Origin: CAYNEI01 sp964396185
Lineage (GTDB): Archaea; Thermoplasmatota; SW-10-69-26
Direction: 5' to 3'
DNA: 52,084 nt
NCBI GenBank assembly: GCA_964396185.1
Contig: CAYNEI010000016.1
Span: 1-52,084, forward strand
The notes below the pieces were generated by a model. The model saw only the letters and a list, made by a program, of their open reading frames with translations, did no database searches and was not told the origin of the DNA. A program made the position numbers and the translations under genes. The stretch's first letter is position 1; every line of letters starts with the position of its first letter. Shown piece after piece: positions 8,080 to 16,228 of this stretch.

Positions 8080-9636
8080 ATGGATGGTCGACGCTACATC
8101 GCACTCGGGCTGGTCCTTCTACTGACAGGGTCCGCTCTTGCCCTTCAGCAGCAGAAGGTGTACAAGTTCGAGGGTGGCGACGACATCGAAGCGCGCGGAG
8201 TGGTTGCCGTCCAGCAACACACCGTCTTCACCGAGTTCATCCTCGAGGAAGACACCACGGAGAGGAACATCACCGAGTTCGCCGCCGTGGTGGGCCTGGT
8301 CAAGAAGTGCATCCGCACCGAACGGACGTTCGATAACGCGGTGCTCTGGTTCAACGACCAGTTCCTCTTCGGCGCCAAGGACTCCTCCAAACGGAACCTC
8401 ACGAAGGGCCCAGTCATGGGCGAGAACCCGGCCAACCGGACCCACAGCTCAGCCAACCTCTCCGAGGAGAACCGGATCAACGGCACCGGGGAGTACAACC
8501 CCGAGACCGGCGAGACCGAGGTCACCGGCACGGGCACGGGCCCCAACGAGGGTGGCAACCCGGACCGCCGCGGCTTCATGCGAGGCATCGACAACGGCGA
8601 GCGGTGGGGTGGGTGCTTCATCCCGGACGGCTTCCTGCACGCGGTCCCGAACGGGACCTTTGGCCCTCAACCGCAACCGGCCACCCCGCTCCACGAGGAC
8701 CCGCCCCCGAACACGACCACGAGGTGGGTCAAGGACCGACTCCACGACCCAGCCCGCAACTGCGCCGCCGAGGACGGCGGCATGTGCGCCTTCACGTACG
8801 AGGGCAGCCATTACATCACCGACCCGAACAACCACGCCTGGATCATCGACCGGTACGACGTGGATGGCGTCTCGCTCTACACGGTGCACCTGCAGGTCGA
8901 TCCCTGGAACCCCTTCCGCCAAGGGTTCGCTGACGAGGCCATCTGGGCCTACCGGGATGGCCAAATGCGCTTGGGGATGCCGTACGCGGAGGACGAGAGC
9001 GCCCCCATGTACGACACCTGCAAGGACCTGGCCACCGTGGCCGGCTCCAAGCGGTACTCGGACGATGTCTTCAACGAGAAGGCTGATGCCTACGAGTACG
9101 ACGCTATGACGCGGGAAGGCGGCTCAGACCCGAGCGGCTGGGCCGAGTGGCGCCGTGGGCCGGTCGGTAGCACGCTCCAGTGCTCCATCGAGTACAACTT
9201 CCTGACCGCCATCGACTTCAACGAGATCTCAGCTGGTGGCCCAAGCGTCGGCCACGGCACCGGGAACTCGGACGAGACGGATTTCGCCCGGAACGGGAAC
9301 AGCCACCCCCACAACCCGGTGGACTGCTTGGCCAACCAGGACACGAACCCTGGTTCGGAGTGCGATAGCGGCCCCCAGCACCGGCACAACTCGCGCACCC
9401 TGGGCCTGTTCTTCGACTACCGTGCGCCCTACTTCACGGAGGAGAACCCCTACTGGGACCAGCCGGCCAACGGCAACACCGCTGGCCAGCCCCCCATCGT
9501 AGCTCCAGGCTGCGAGGACACGGTCAACCCCAACGACCCCCGGCGCCCTGGCGTGCTCGTCCGCGAGCCCCTGATCTGCGACATCCTCGCGTTCAGCGGG
9601 TTCCACCTGCACGACGGTAGCCAGACGGTCTCCTGA
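8080..9636 (+). CDS. Large secreted protein of unknown function
   Basis: From the ATG at 8080 (preceded by GAAGGGAG) the 518-residue product has a signal peptide, YIALGLVLLLTGSALA. The mature part is polar with several N-glycosylation sequons (NIT, NLT, NRT, NLS, NGT), numerous Cys and many Trp and Tyr. It contains the stretch DPNNHAWIIDRYDVDGVSLY followed by a short beta-rich run, and ends HLHDGSQTVS without a membrane anchor or sorting tail. No family is recognised. It is likely extracellular. The DNA is followed by a hairpin between this gene and the convergent alcohol dehydrogenase. Confidence 0.65.
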   Translation: MDGRRYIALGLVLLLTGSALALQQQKVYKFEGGDDIEARGVVAVQQHTVFTEFILEEDTTERNITEFAAVVGLVKKCIRTERTFDNAVLWFNDQFLFGAKDSSKRNLTKGPVMGENPANRTHSSANLSEENRINGTGEYNPETGETEVTGTGTGPNEGGNPDRRGFMRGIDNGERWGGCFIPDGFLHAVPNGTFGPQPQPATPLHEDPPPNTTTRWVKDRLHDPARNCAAEDGGMCAFTYEGSHYITDPNNHAWIIDRYDVDGVSLYTVHLQVDPWNPFRQGFADEAIWAYRDGQMRLGMPYAEDESAPMYDTCKDLATVAGSKRYSDDVFNEKADAYEYDAMTREGGSDPSGWAEWRRGPVGSTLQCSIEYNFLTAIDFNEISAGGPSVGHGTGNSDETDFARNGNSHPHNPVDCLANQDTNPGSECDSGPQHRHNSRTLGLFFDYRAPYFTEENPYWDQPANGNTAGQPPIVAPGCEDTVNPNDPRRPGVLVREPLICDILAFSGFHLHDGSQTVS

Positions 9637-9664
9637 CCGGACCCGACACCCAGATCCCGAGGGT

Positions 9665-9729
9665 CACCAAGGAGCCACCAAGAACACGAAGAAGCCCCCT
9701 GAGCCTTGGTGGCCTTAGAGCTCCTTGGA
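9665..9729. terminator. Imperfect long hairpin between convergent genes
   Basis: CACCAAGGAGCCACCAAG (9665-9682) is complementary to CTTGGTGG plus GCTCCTTGG in 9704-9729, with a six-base bulge (CTTAGA). It lies between the stops of the secreted protein (plus) and the alcohol dehydrogenase (minus) and probably ends both transcripts. Confidence 0.5.
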
Positions 9730-9755
9730 GCCCTTCGTGATCGAGGTTGAAGGGT

Positions 9756-10820
9756 TCACAGCAGATCGAGCACCATCTTCTCCACCTTCGGGTCCCTTCG
9801 CCCGATGGCGTACTCAACGATCCAGGGGACGTCGGTGGCCTTGACCCCGTACTCGGTGAGCGGCTTGCGCTCGATGCCCACCGCGTCGATAAGCTCGAGG
9901 ATCGCTTGTTCGGCGTCGTCGGTCCCGAGGGCCTCCTCGATGAGCGCCACGCGCGTGGGTTGGCGCTCCTTCTCGAACGCGAACACCGTCGGGAGGGTCA
10001 ACGCGCTGGTGACGCCATGGGGCACGTCCCACGTGGAGCCCAGGGCCTTGCCAAGCTTGTGGCTCAGCCCAGCGCCAGAAGCTGCGTAGTTGATGCCGGC
10101 AGACGCTTCGCGCCCAGCCTCGAGACAGCCTTCGGCTGCCTCGAGGTCCTGGCTGTCTGCAACCGATGGGGGCAGGTGTTCGGAGAACAAGCGCAGCGCC
10201 GCTTGGCACCGCTGGTCGCTCAGATGGCTGGCTTGCTGGCTCGTGATCCCCTCGATGGCGTGGTCGATGGCCCGTATGCCCGTGGCAGCCCAGAGCCAGC
10301 GTGGCGTGTAGCTGCAGGCCTCGGGGTCGAGCAGGGCGACTGCGGGCACGATGCGCGGATCCGACATGCCTGTTTTCACCGGGCGGCCATCGCTGCCCTC
10401 CGTGGTCCGTCCTGCCAGGATGGTGAACTCGGCCCCAGAGAGGGTGGTGGGGATCGCGATGTGGAGCACGACGGGTTGTTCGAACCCGTTGGAGAGGTCG
10501 CGTTGCACGAACTTGGCCGCATCGATCACCGAGCCGCCGCCGATGCTCACCAGCGCGTCGGCCTCGTGCTCGTCGGCGAGAGCGGTGGCTGCGGCGACGT
10601 TGTCGGCAGGGGCGTGCTGGCCGATGCCCACGTGGGTGGCTGCATGGAGCTCGCCTAGGGCATCGACCACATCGTCGACGATGGGGGTCTCTTGGTCCAC
10701 GCTGCCGCTGGCGACGATAACGACGCGGCCAGCGTCGTTGGCTTGGCACGCCTTGGCCACCTCCCGGCGCGCGCCGGGACCGGTGAGCACGTCAGGCTCT
10801 CGCAGCTCCTCGTCGGACAT
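9756..10820 (-). CDS. Iron-containing alcohol dehydrogenase
   Basis: The 354-residue protein belongs to the iron-ADH / glycerol-1-phosphate dehydrogenase superfamily. It has the NAD-binding loop VSIGGGSVIDAAKFV, a central IPTTLSGAE motif, and metal-binding residues in TGIRAIDHAIEG, GLSHKLGKALG and WDVPHGVTSALTLP. The HAIEG and HG motifs are closest to the maleylacetate reductase-like branch. It would reduce an aldehyde or ketone, or catalyse the reverse, in the cytosol. It is short compared with the 380-residue butanol dehydrogenase type. The 3' end faces a convergent hairpin; the gene appears monocistronic. Confidence 0.85.
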   Translation of the reverse strand: MSDEELREPDVLTGPGARREVAKACQANDAGRVVIVASGSVDQETPIVDDVVDALGELHAATHVGIGQHAPADNVAAATALADEHEADALVSIGGGSVIDAAKFVQRDLSNGFEQPVVLHIAIPTTLSGAEFTILAGRTTEGSDGRPVKTGMSDPRIVPAVALLDPEACSYTPRWLWAATGIRAIDHAIEGITSQQASHLSDQRCQAALRLFSEHLPPSVADSQDLEAAEGCLEAGREASAGINYAASGAGLSHKLGKALGSTWDVPHGVTSALTLPTVFAFEKERQPTRVALIEEALGTDDAEQAILELIDAVGIERKPLTEYGVKATDVPWIVEYAIGRRDPKVEKMVLDLL

Positions 10821-10909
10821 CGAGGCCCCAGGGGGAGCCCTGGGGATGTGGTTTTCGGATGGCGCCGGTTCTTGGCACCCTTAAGTGACACGCGAAACGG
10901 GTATAGCCT

Positions 10910-11899
10910 GTGAGCCCGCTCTGGGCACCGGGAGGCGTACCCTTGGTTCCATCGAGACTCTGGCTGCTCTCTATCTCGCTTCTGTTCGTGAGCGCTGGCA
11001 TCCCGGCGACGGATGTCAACGCTGATGTGACGGTCCCGATCCCCGGGCAAGCCGAGGAGGTGCTCAACGGCATCTACCTCGTGGACATCCAAGGACCCGA
11101 CGAGGCATCCAAGCACGCGCCCGACAGCCCGGAGAGCATCTCGTGGAGCCACGAGCCGGGTGACCGGAGCTTCGGTCAGGCGTATCAGTTCAAGGTCTTG
11201 GTCGTGGCCGTCGACGATGGCGAGGTGAAGGAGGAGAAGAAGGTGAGCTGCGGGTTCGCGGGCTTCAGCCAGCGACAGACATGTGGGACCAGCATCCGCA
11301 TGCCCGTTGAACCCGGCCTCTACGACATCCACGTCCGCATGGTCACCGGGCCCAACATCGGGGTCGCCGTGAACCCCCTGATCGGTGGCGAGGAGCTCTG
11401 CGATGAGACCCGCGGCTTCTTCCAGCCCTGTGATGTCGTACGCGTTCGCGTCATCGAGCCCGCCGTCAACATCCAGGTCTACCAGGTCTGCACGCAGGAC
11501 ACGAGCACGGATCTCAACTGCGTGGGCCACCCCATGTTCGGAGCCAAGGACCTCACGATCGATGTTCCAGCGGACAAGGAGCTCATGCTCACCGGCCACC
11601 CCGGCGGCATCACGCGCCCCTTCACGGACGTCGCGGGCAACATCTCCATCACCGGGGATCTGCGCTGCGTCTCCGGCCAAGTGACCTGCACGGATCTCGG
11701 CGGCGGTCAGGCCGAGGCGGTCCACGAGTGGTGGACGCATGGCCCGGATTCCGAGGGCTTCTACACCGGCATGGCTCCCCTCGTCGTGGCCAACGGACCT
11801 GCCGCCGGCACGTGTTCGGACGTCATCGTCCTCATCGATGCCCACGGCGGCGGGTTCCAGGACACGATGACCGGTACGCTCACCCTCTGCGGTGTGTGA
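10910..11899 (+). CDS. Secreted protein of unknown function
   Basis: The product of about 329 residues has an N-terminal signal (LWLLSISLLFVSAGIP) and a beta-rich mature region with paired cysteines, for example VSCGFAGFSQRQTCG and DLRCVSGQVTCTD. It ends GTLTLCGV with no anchor. No known domain is identified. A GTG at 10910 lies about 27 nt after a CTTAAG TATA-like box (10880-10885), which suits a leaderless start. An alternative is the TTG at 10943, which has a GGGAGG motif eight bases upstream; it removes eleven residues and keeps the signal peptide. The gene diverges from the alcohol dehydrogenase. Confidence 0.6.
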   Translation: MSPLWAPGGVPLVPSRLWLLSISLLFVSAGIPATDVNADVTVPIPGQAEEVLNGIYLVDIQGPDEASKHAPDSPESISWSHEPGDRSFGQAYQFKVLVVAVDDGEVKEEKKVSCGFAGFSQRQTCGTSIRMPVEPGLYDIHVRMVTGPNIGVAVNPLIGGEELCDETRGFFQPCDVVRVRVIEPAVNIQVYQVCTQDTSTDLNCVGHPMFGAKDLTIDVPADKELMLTGHPGGITRPFTDVAGNISITGDLRCVSGQVTCTDLGGGQAEAVHEWWTHGPDSEGFYTGMAPLVVANGPAAGTCSDVIVLIDAHGGGFQDTMTGTLTLCGV

Positions 11900-11932
11900 G
11901 CTCGGAGAGCACGTCTTGTGCGGGTACGCGGA

Positions 11933-13510
11933 TCACCCACCGAAGTCCTCGCCACCACGCCCGCGGGCCTGTTGACGCCAGGTCCGCAGCTCCTCTTCGG
12001 CCACATCCCGACCGCCCAGCCCGAACGCGATGGCGCCAGCCACGGCGATCGCGCCGAGCACCAGGCCGAAGGTGAGTAGGACGAGGTCGTGGGCCACGCC
12101 GATCTCCTGTAGGGCGATGCCGGCTGCGAACACGATGATGGCTGCCTGCGTGATGTTGGCCACGGTGTCCGAGTTGCGCAGCGTGGTGGTGCGCACGGCT
12201 CCTGCTGCCACGCGGGCAAGCCAGAGGCCCACGACGAGGATGAGCAAGCCGAGAGCGACGCGGCCCGCGAAGACCAGGAGGTCAGCGAACAGGTCAGCCA
12301 CGCGCTCGAAGCCGAGCACAGCGGCGGCCTCGATGCTGGCCAGCACCATGATGACGGCGCCTGCGGCCAGGGCGATGGCGCGGGAGAGGCTGGGACCATG
12401 GGCGGGTTGGTCCAGGCCGATCTTGCCCCAGAGCCTGTCGGTTCCTGCACCCGCCAAGAGCCCGGCTACGAACCCGATGACGACCCTGGCGACCAGGTAG
12501 GCGATGAGCAAGATCCCTGCCGCGGCGGCGAGCGCAGGCAGGGTGCCCACGATCGTGTTGAGGGCGTTCTGGGCTGGCTCGGTGACCGCATCGATGCCCA
12601 GCGCGTCCAAAGCGCCGACGATCACGGGGATCAGGATGAGGACGTAGAGGAGCAAGCCGATGAGCTTAGAGGGCGTTTGCTGGCCCATGGCGTCCCGGGT
12701 GTCCCAGCGGTTCCCGATGTCGTCGATGGCCGTGGCCGCGAGGAAGTTCGTGGCGACGTTGCGCACGATGGTGGCCACGAACCAGCCGACGAGCAGGATG
12801 ATGGCAGCCCCGACCAGGTTGGGGATGAAGCCCAGGAACTCGGTGAGCATGGCGTTGATGGGATCGATGAGCGCCTGGAGCTGGAGCGCGCCGAGGATCA
12901 CGGGGATGAAGAGCAGGATGACGAGCCAGAACAGGCCCGTGGAGAGGCTCTCGGAGAGCCGGATGCGGTCCGTGTCCGAGGGTCGACCGACGCGTTCATC
13001 CAGGTTCGTGGCTCGCATGGCCGCCAAGGAGACCCGCTTGAGGATGGAGGCCAAGCCCCACGCGACAAGCGCGAGCACGGCGGCGGCTAGTAGGCGTGGC
13101 ATGAACGCCCCGATGGCGTCGAGCGACTCCGTGAGGGGCTGGCCCAGTGCACCCAGGCCAAGGACCTGGATGACGCCCAGAAGGACGAAGATCATGATGG
13201 CCCAGAACACGATCCTGCCGCCGGCGCGCTCGGAGGCGCCAGGCTCGCCTTCCTGGCCGAGGCCGGATGCCATCCGGTCGTCCATCTCCGTGTGCCCCAA
13301 GGCTCGAGTCGTCAACGCAGAGGCCAACAACGCGATGAGGTAGCCCACGATCAGCACACCGAGCGCGGCTGCCAGCACAGGCAGGAACTCCGCGCCGGAC
13401 TGCCAGAGATCCTGCAACCAGGGGCTCTCGTGGAACGCCAGGAGGCCTTGCGGGCCGGAGGGCTCGCCGAGCCGGGTCAGAGTCGCCAACATGTGAGACG
13501 GGACACTCAC
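11933..13510 (-). CDS. Conserved TM-helix repeat protein, MscS-like channel family
   Basis: This 525-residue membrane protein contains about ten hydrophobic helices arranged in repeats. Each has a long TM segment preceding a pattern such as GYLIALLASALTTRALGHTEMDDRM, GWFVATIVRNVATNFLAATAIDDIG, or LVARVVIGFVAGLLAGAGTDRL. This matches the conserved TM-helix repeat (PF05552) found in CmpX/MscS-related small-conductance channels, but no MscS beta domain is seen at the C-terminus, which is short and charged. It probably responds to membrane tension or forms a membrane scaffold. The GTG at 13510 or the ATG six codons later (13492) could start it. Confidence 0.72.
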   Translation of the reverse strand: MSVPSHMLATLTRLGEPSGPQGLLAFHESPWLQDLWQSGAEFLPVLAAALGVLIVGYLIALLASALTTRALGHTEMDDRMASGLGQEGEPGASERAGGRIVFWAIMIFVLLGVIQVLGLGALGQPLTESLDAIGAFMPRLLAAAVLALVAWGLASILKRVSLAAMRATNLDERVGRPSDTDRIRLSESLSTGLFWLVILLFIPVILGALQLQALIDPINAMLTEFLGFIPNLVGAAIILLVGWFVATIVRNVATNFLAATAIDDIGNRWDTRDAMGQQTPSKLIGLLLYVLILIPVIVGALDALGIDAVTEPAQNALNTIVGTLPALAAAAGILLIAYLVARVVIGFVAGLLAGAGTDRLWGKIGLDQPAHGPSLSRAIALAAGAVIMVLASIEAAAVLGFERVADLFADLLVFAGRVALGLLILVVGLWLARVAAGAVRTTTLRNSDTVANITQAAIIVFAAGIALQEIGVAHDLVLLTFGLVLGAIAVAGAIAFGLGGRDVAEEELRTWRQQARGRGGEDFGG

Positions 13511-13608
13511 CGCGCCCTACATGATGCTCATCAAACTGCTGCTTGGTCGTCCAACCAGAGGCTGGGTCAGGACAGCACGTGTTCCCGCTGGGGCCCTGGG
13601 ATCCTTCG

Positions 13609-14760
13609 CTACTCTTCCCAACTCAACGGGTAGTCCCCATCGTCGACCTGCTTGGCATAGCGCGTCATCTTGAACGGGCTGCCGACCTCGAGCATGACCG
13701 CGGTCTCCTCGACCTCTTCGACCCCGATGCTGCCCTCGTAGCGGCCTGGCTGGGGTCCGTGGTGGACCCCGCGGCGGTGGAGGGTGATCGAGCCCTCACC
13801 GATGCCCTCGCGGCTGGCGAAGCTGCCCTCCACATAGAAGATGGCTTCATCGGTGTCGATGTTGGAGTGGTAGTAGGGGGCAGGGATGCTGTCCGGGTGG
13901 TAGTCCACCTTGCGCGGGACCCAGCTGATGACCTCGAAGTCCTTGCCCACGAACGTGGCGTGGACCGGCGGGGGCTGGTGGATGCGGCCGGTGATGGGCT
14001 CGAAGTCGCTGATGTTGAACGTGAACGGGTAGTTGCAGCCATCCCACCCGACCACGTCGAAGGGGTGGAACTGGAGCTCGTACGTCGAGATCTCGTCGCC
14101 CATCTTGAGCTGCAATTCGAAGGGTCCCTGCTCGTCGACAGGCTCGAGCTTGCGGGGCCCGTGGAGGTCGCGCTCGCAGTACGGTGCGTGCTCCATGAAC
14201 TGGCCCCACTGGTTGACGTACTTGCCCGGGAACGTGATGGGCTCGTGCGACTCGATCAGCAGGAAGCGGTGGCCCTGACCGCGGCGGAAGCGGTACGTTG
14301 TCCCGCGGGGGATGTGGATGTAGTCGCCTTCCTTGTAGTAGATCTCCCCGAACACGGTGTCGATCTTCCCCTCGCCCTGGCGTACGAACCACAGCTCGTC
14401 TGCGCCACCGTTGCGGAAGAAGGCCTCGGTGGGCTCGGTGGGGTTGCACACGCTGACCCGGCACGTCGCGCTGAACATGAGCACACGCCTGGCCTCGATG
14501 GCATCGCCCGTGGTCTCGACCTTACCCGCCTGGAGGTGGTGGTGGCGGTGCTCGCTGGGAGACCACTGCTCGGGCGCGACATCGCGTTTTCCCTTGAGCC
14601 CGGTGACCGCCGTGGGCGGATGGATGTGGTACAGGATGCTCTGGACACCCTCGAAGCCTTCGGTGCCGAAGACCTCCTCCCGGTAGAGCTCGCCATCCTT
14701 GTCCCGGAAAACCGTGTGCCGCTTCGGCGGGATCGTCCCCATCTGTTTGTACGGTGGCAT
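13609..14760 (-). CDS. hmgA: Homogentisate 1,2-dioxygenase
   Basis: The 383-residue cupin enzyme opens the homogentisate ring with O2 to give maleylacetoacetate in tyrosine and phenylalanine degradation. The Fe(II) ligands expected in the family are seen as His and Glu in YYHSNIDTDEAIFYVEG and His in RRGVHHGPQPGRYEG. Other family motifs are RNGGADELWFVRQGEG, GDYIHIPRGTTYRF and FHPFDVVGWDGCNYPF. The ATG at 14760 begins MPPYKQMGTIPPKRHTVFR as in homologues; a TTTATCC box is about 40 nt upstream. The next pathway genes (maleylacetoacetate isomerase, fumarylacetoacetase) are not in the window. It implies aerobic growth on aromatic amino acids. Confidence 0.9.
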   Translation of the reverse strand: MPPYKQMGTIPPKRHTVFRDKDGELYREEVFGTEGFEGVQSILYHIHPPTAVTGLKGKRDVAPEQWSPSEHRHHHLQAGKVETTGDAIEARRVLMFSATCRVSVCNPTEPTEAFFRNGGADELWFVRQGEGKIDTVFGEIYYKEGDYIHIPRGTTYRFRRGQGHRFLLIESHEPITFPGKYVNQWGQFMEHAPYCERDLHGPRKLEPVDEQGPFELQLKMGDEISTYELQFHPFDVVGWDGCNYPFTFNISDFEPITGRIHQPPPVHATFVGKDFEVISWVPRKVDYHPDSIPAPYYHSNIDTDEAIFYVEGSFASREGIGEGSITLHRRGVHHGPQPGRYEGSIGVEEVEETAVMLEVGSPFKMTRYAKQVDDGDYPLSWEE

Positions 14761-14803
14761 GGTCGCTTCGCCCAGGCGAGCAAGGACCCGGGAGGGATAA
14801 AGG

Positions 14804-14974
14804 CTAGTCTTCCCTGTCCTCGAAGTACGCCTCGAGGGCCTGGCGGACCGTCTCACTTACGTTGGTTCCTTTCAGGATCTTGATGTGGTGGAGCTTCAGG
14901 TGGACCCGGGTCGGGAGGCTGACCTTCAGGGTCTTCGGCTCGTCCAGGTTGTGGGCAGCGCTTTCAATGTGCAT
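14804..14974 (-). CDS. RHH regulator of the EPKTLKV family
   Basis: This small protein (56 residues) starts MHIESAAHNLDEPKTLKVSL and continues with the two RHH helices HLKLHHIKILKGTNVSETVRQ and ALEAYFEDRED, giving a complete RHH fold. It strongly resembles the protein at 24073-24279 (EPKTLKVVLPARLHLQLHSL...), so two paralogues occur in this window. It lies 43 nt before the homogentisate dioxygenase gene on the same strand and may regulate it. The start codon is chosen by this homology; a weak TTAGG box is about 30 nt upstream. Confidence 0.7.
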   Translation of the reverse strand: MHIESAAHNLDEPKTLKVSLPTRVHLKLHHIKILKGTNVSETVRQALEAYFEDRED

Positions 14975-15066
14975 GGCTTGAAGGTTGCAATGACTCCCCG
15001 CCCTAACCTTGCCCACCTGTCCCGACTATGCATGGGGCACGCCCACTGGGCTTCGTCGGGGGGGCC

Positions 15067-15810
15067 CTACATCACGAAGCGGAGGCCGACGAGGGCAAGG
15101 AACACCCCGAAGGCCATGCGAAGCTTCTCGGCTGGGGCGGCAAGCGCGATGCGTGCCCCAGCACGGCCACCGAGCACCGCGCCGACGGCCAGGGGGACCC
15201 CCACGCGCAGCATGGCGCCGGCCTGGTCCGGGGCTTGGGTGATCGCAGCGGCGACCCCGTTGGCGATGACCCCGACCAGGCTCGTGGCCACGGCGTGATG
15301 GATCGCGAAGCCGAGCAACGAAAGGCCGGGCACCATGACGACCCCGCCACCGACGCCGAAGAACCCGGTCAAGGCGCCGGCGAAGAGCCCGAGCACGGCC
15401 AGATGCCAGGGCCGGGCGTCCAGGTGCTTGCCGGGTCGGCCCAGCATCATGCGCAGGGCCACGAGGATCAGGAGCACGCCGAAGGCCGTGCCAAGCGCGG
15501 TGCTGGAGATGTTGATGGCCAACCGCGAGGAGATCACCGACCCGACCACGCCGCCAGCGGCCAGGATCGCGCCCTCCCGCCAGAGGACCTTGCCTGCCTG
15601 GTGGTGGCGCCCGATGGCCAGGGTACTCCCGAAGATGATGACCATGAGCGAAGCGGCCTTGGCACCGTGGAAATCGAGCTGGCTGATCCAGATCGCTGCT
15701 GGCACGGCGACCACCCCGCCACCGACGCCGAAGAGGCCGGAGATCGTCCCGGCCAGCAGGCCGGCCAGGCCAGCCAGCGCGAGCTCGACGGGGTCGACGG
15801 GGAGAACCAC
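15067..15810 (-). CDS. TauE/SafE family membrane transporter
   Basis: The 247-residue membrane protein has an internal duplication typical of TauE/SafE proteins: GTISGLFGVGGGVVAVPAAI near the N-terminus and GALTGFFGVGGGVVMVPGLS in the second half. About seven to eight helices are visible, ending LVGLRFVM. Family members export sulfite, sulfoacetate or other organosulfur anions. The substrate here is unknown and no sulfur genes are adjacent. The start is assigned to the ATG of MVLPVDPVELALAGL. Confidence 0.85.
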   Translation of the reverse strand: MVLPVDPVELALAGLAGLLAGTISGLFGVGGGVVAVPAAIWISQLDFHGAKAASLMVIIFGSTLAIGRHHQAGKVLWREGAILAAGGVVGSVISSRLAINISSTALGTAFGVLLILVALRMMLGRPGKHLDARPWHLAVLGLFAGALTGFFGVGGGVVMVPGLSLLGFAIHHAVATSLVGVIANGVAAAITQAPDQAGAMLRVGVPLAVGAVLGGRAGARIALAAPAEKLRMAFGVFLALVGLRFVM

Positions 15811-16228
15811 GCCCGGCTAGGCTTCGCATCTGACCTAACCTCTGTGGTTGCGCGGTGGACCCCACCGTGTTGCGCCAGTTGTGAACCGACCATCGATGGG
15901 CGCGCGGTATGGTGGAACGAGGACCACCGAACCAACGCGCGGCCTGACGACCCGAGCACCACTGCGTCGTTGCGCGATCTGACGATGGTCTGGGTAGCGC
16001 CCCTGGCGGGAACCACAGCATAGTCACGTGGCCTGGTGGTGCGAGCACCACTGCATCCTCGCGCGATCTGGCGATCGCCTGGGTTGCGCCCCTGCCGGGC
16101 GCCCCCGGCGGTCGGCCTGGCTGGCGCTCCAGGTAGAACGGGGTGGAGAAGCTTTTAATGAGGGGGTGGACTTACGGCGCCACGCTGGCTGCTCCCGACC
16201 AGAACGTGGAGCTCCAGAAGGTGCGGAT
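15811..16228. other. Intergenic region with a 58-bp imperfect direct repeat
   Basis: No gene is seen in this 418-bp divergent space. It holds two copies of a 58-bp sequence starting CGAGCACCACTGC, at 15953-16010 and 16042-16099, matching at 50 of 58 positions. A GCGGCCTGACGACC at 15939-15952 recurs exactly at 31340-31353 beside tRNA-Gly. A CTTTTAATG sequence at about 16150 is the best TATA candidate for the korAB operon, giving a leader of roughly 50 nt. Confidence 0.55.

Noticed and set aside
16028..16228. Upstream extension of KorA
   Set aside because: Contains the 58-bp repeat and no homologous sequence; the gamma domain begins at 16229 with an SD-like motif.
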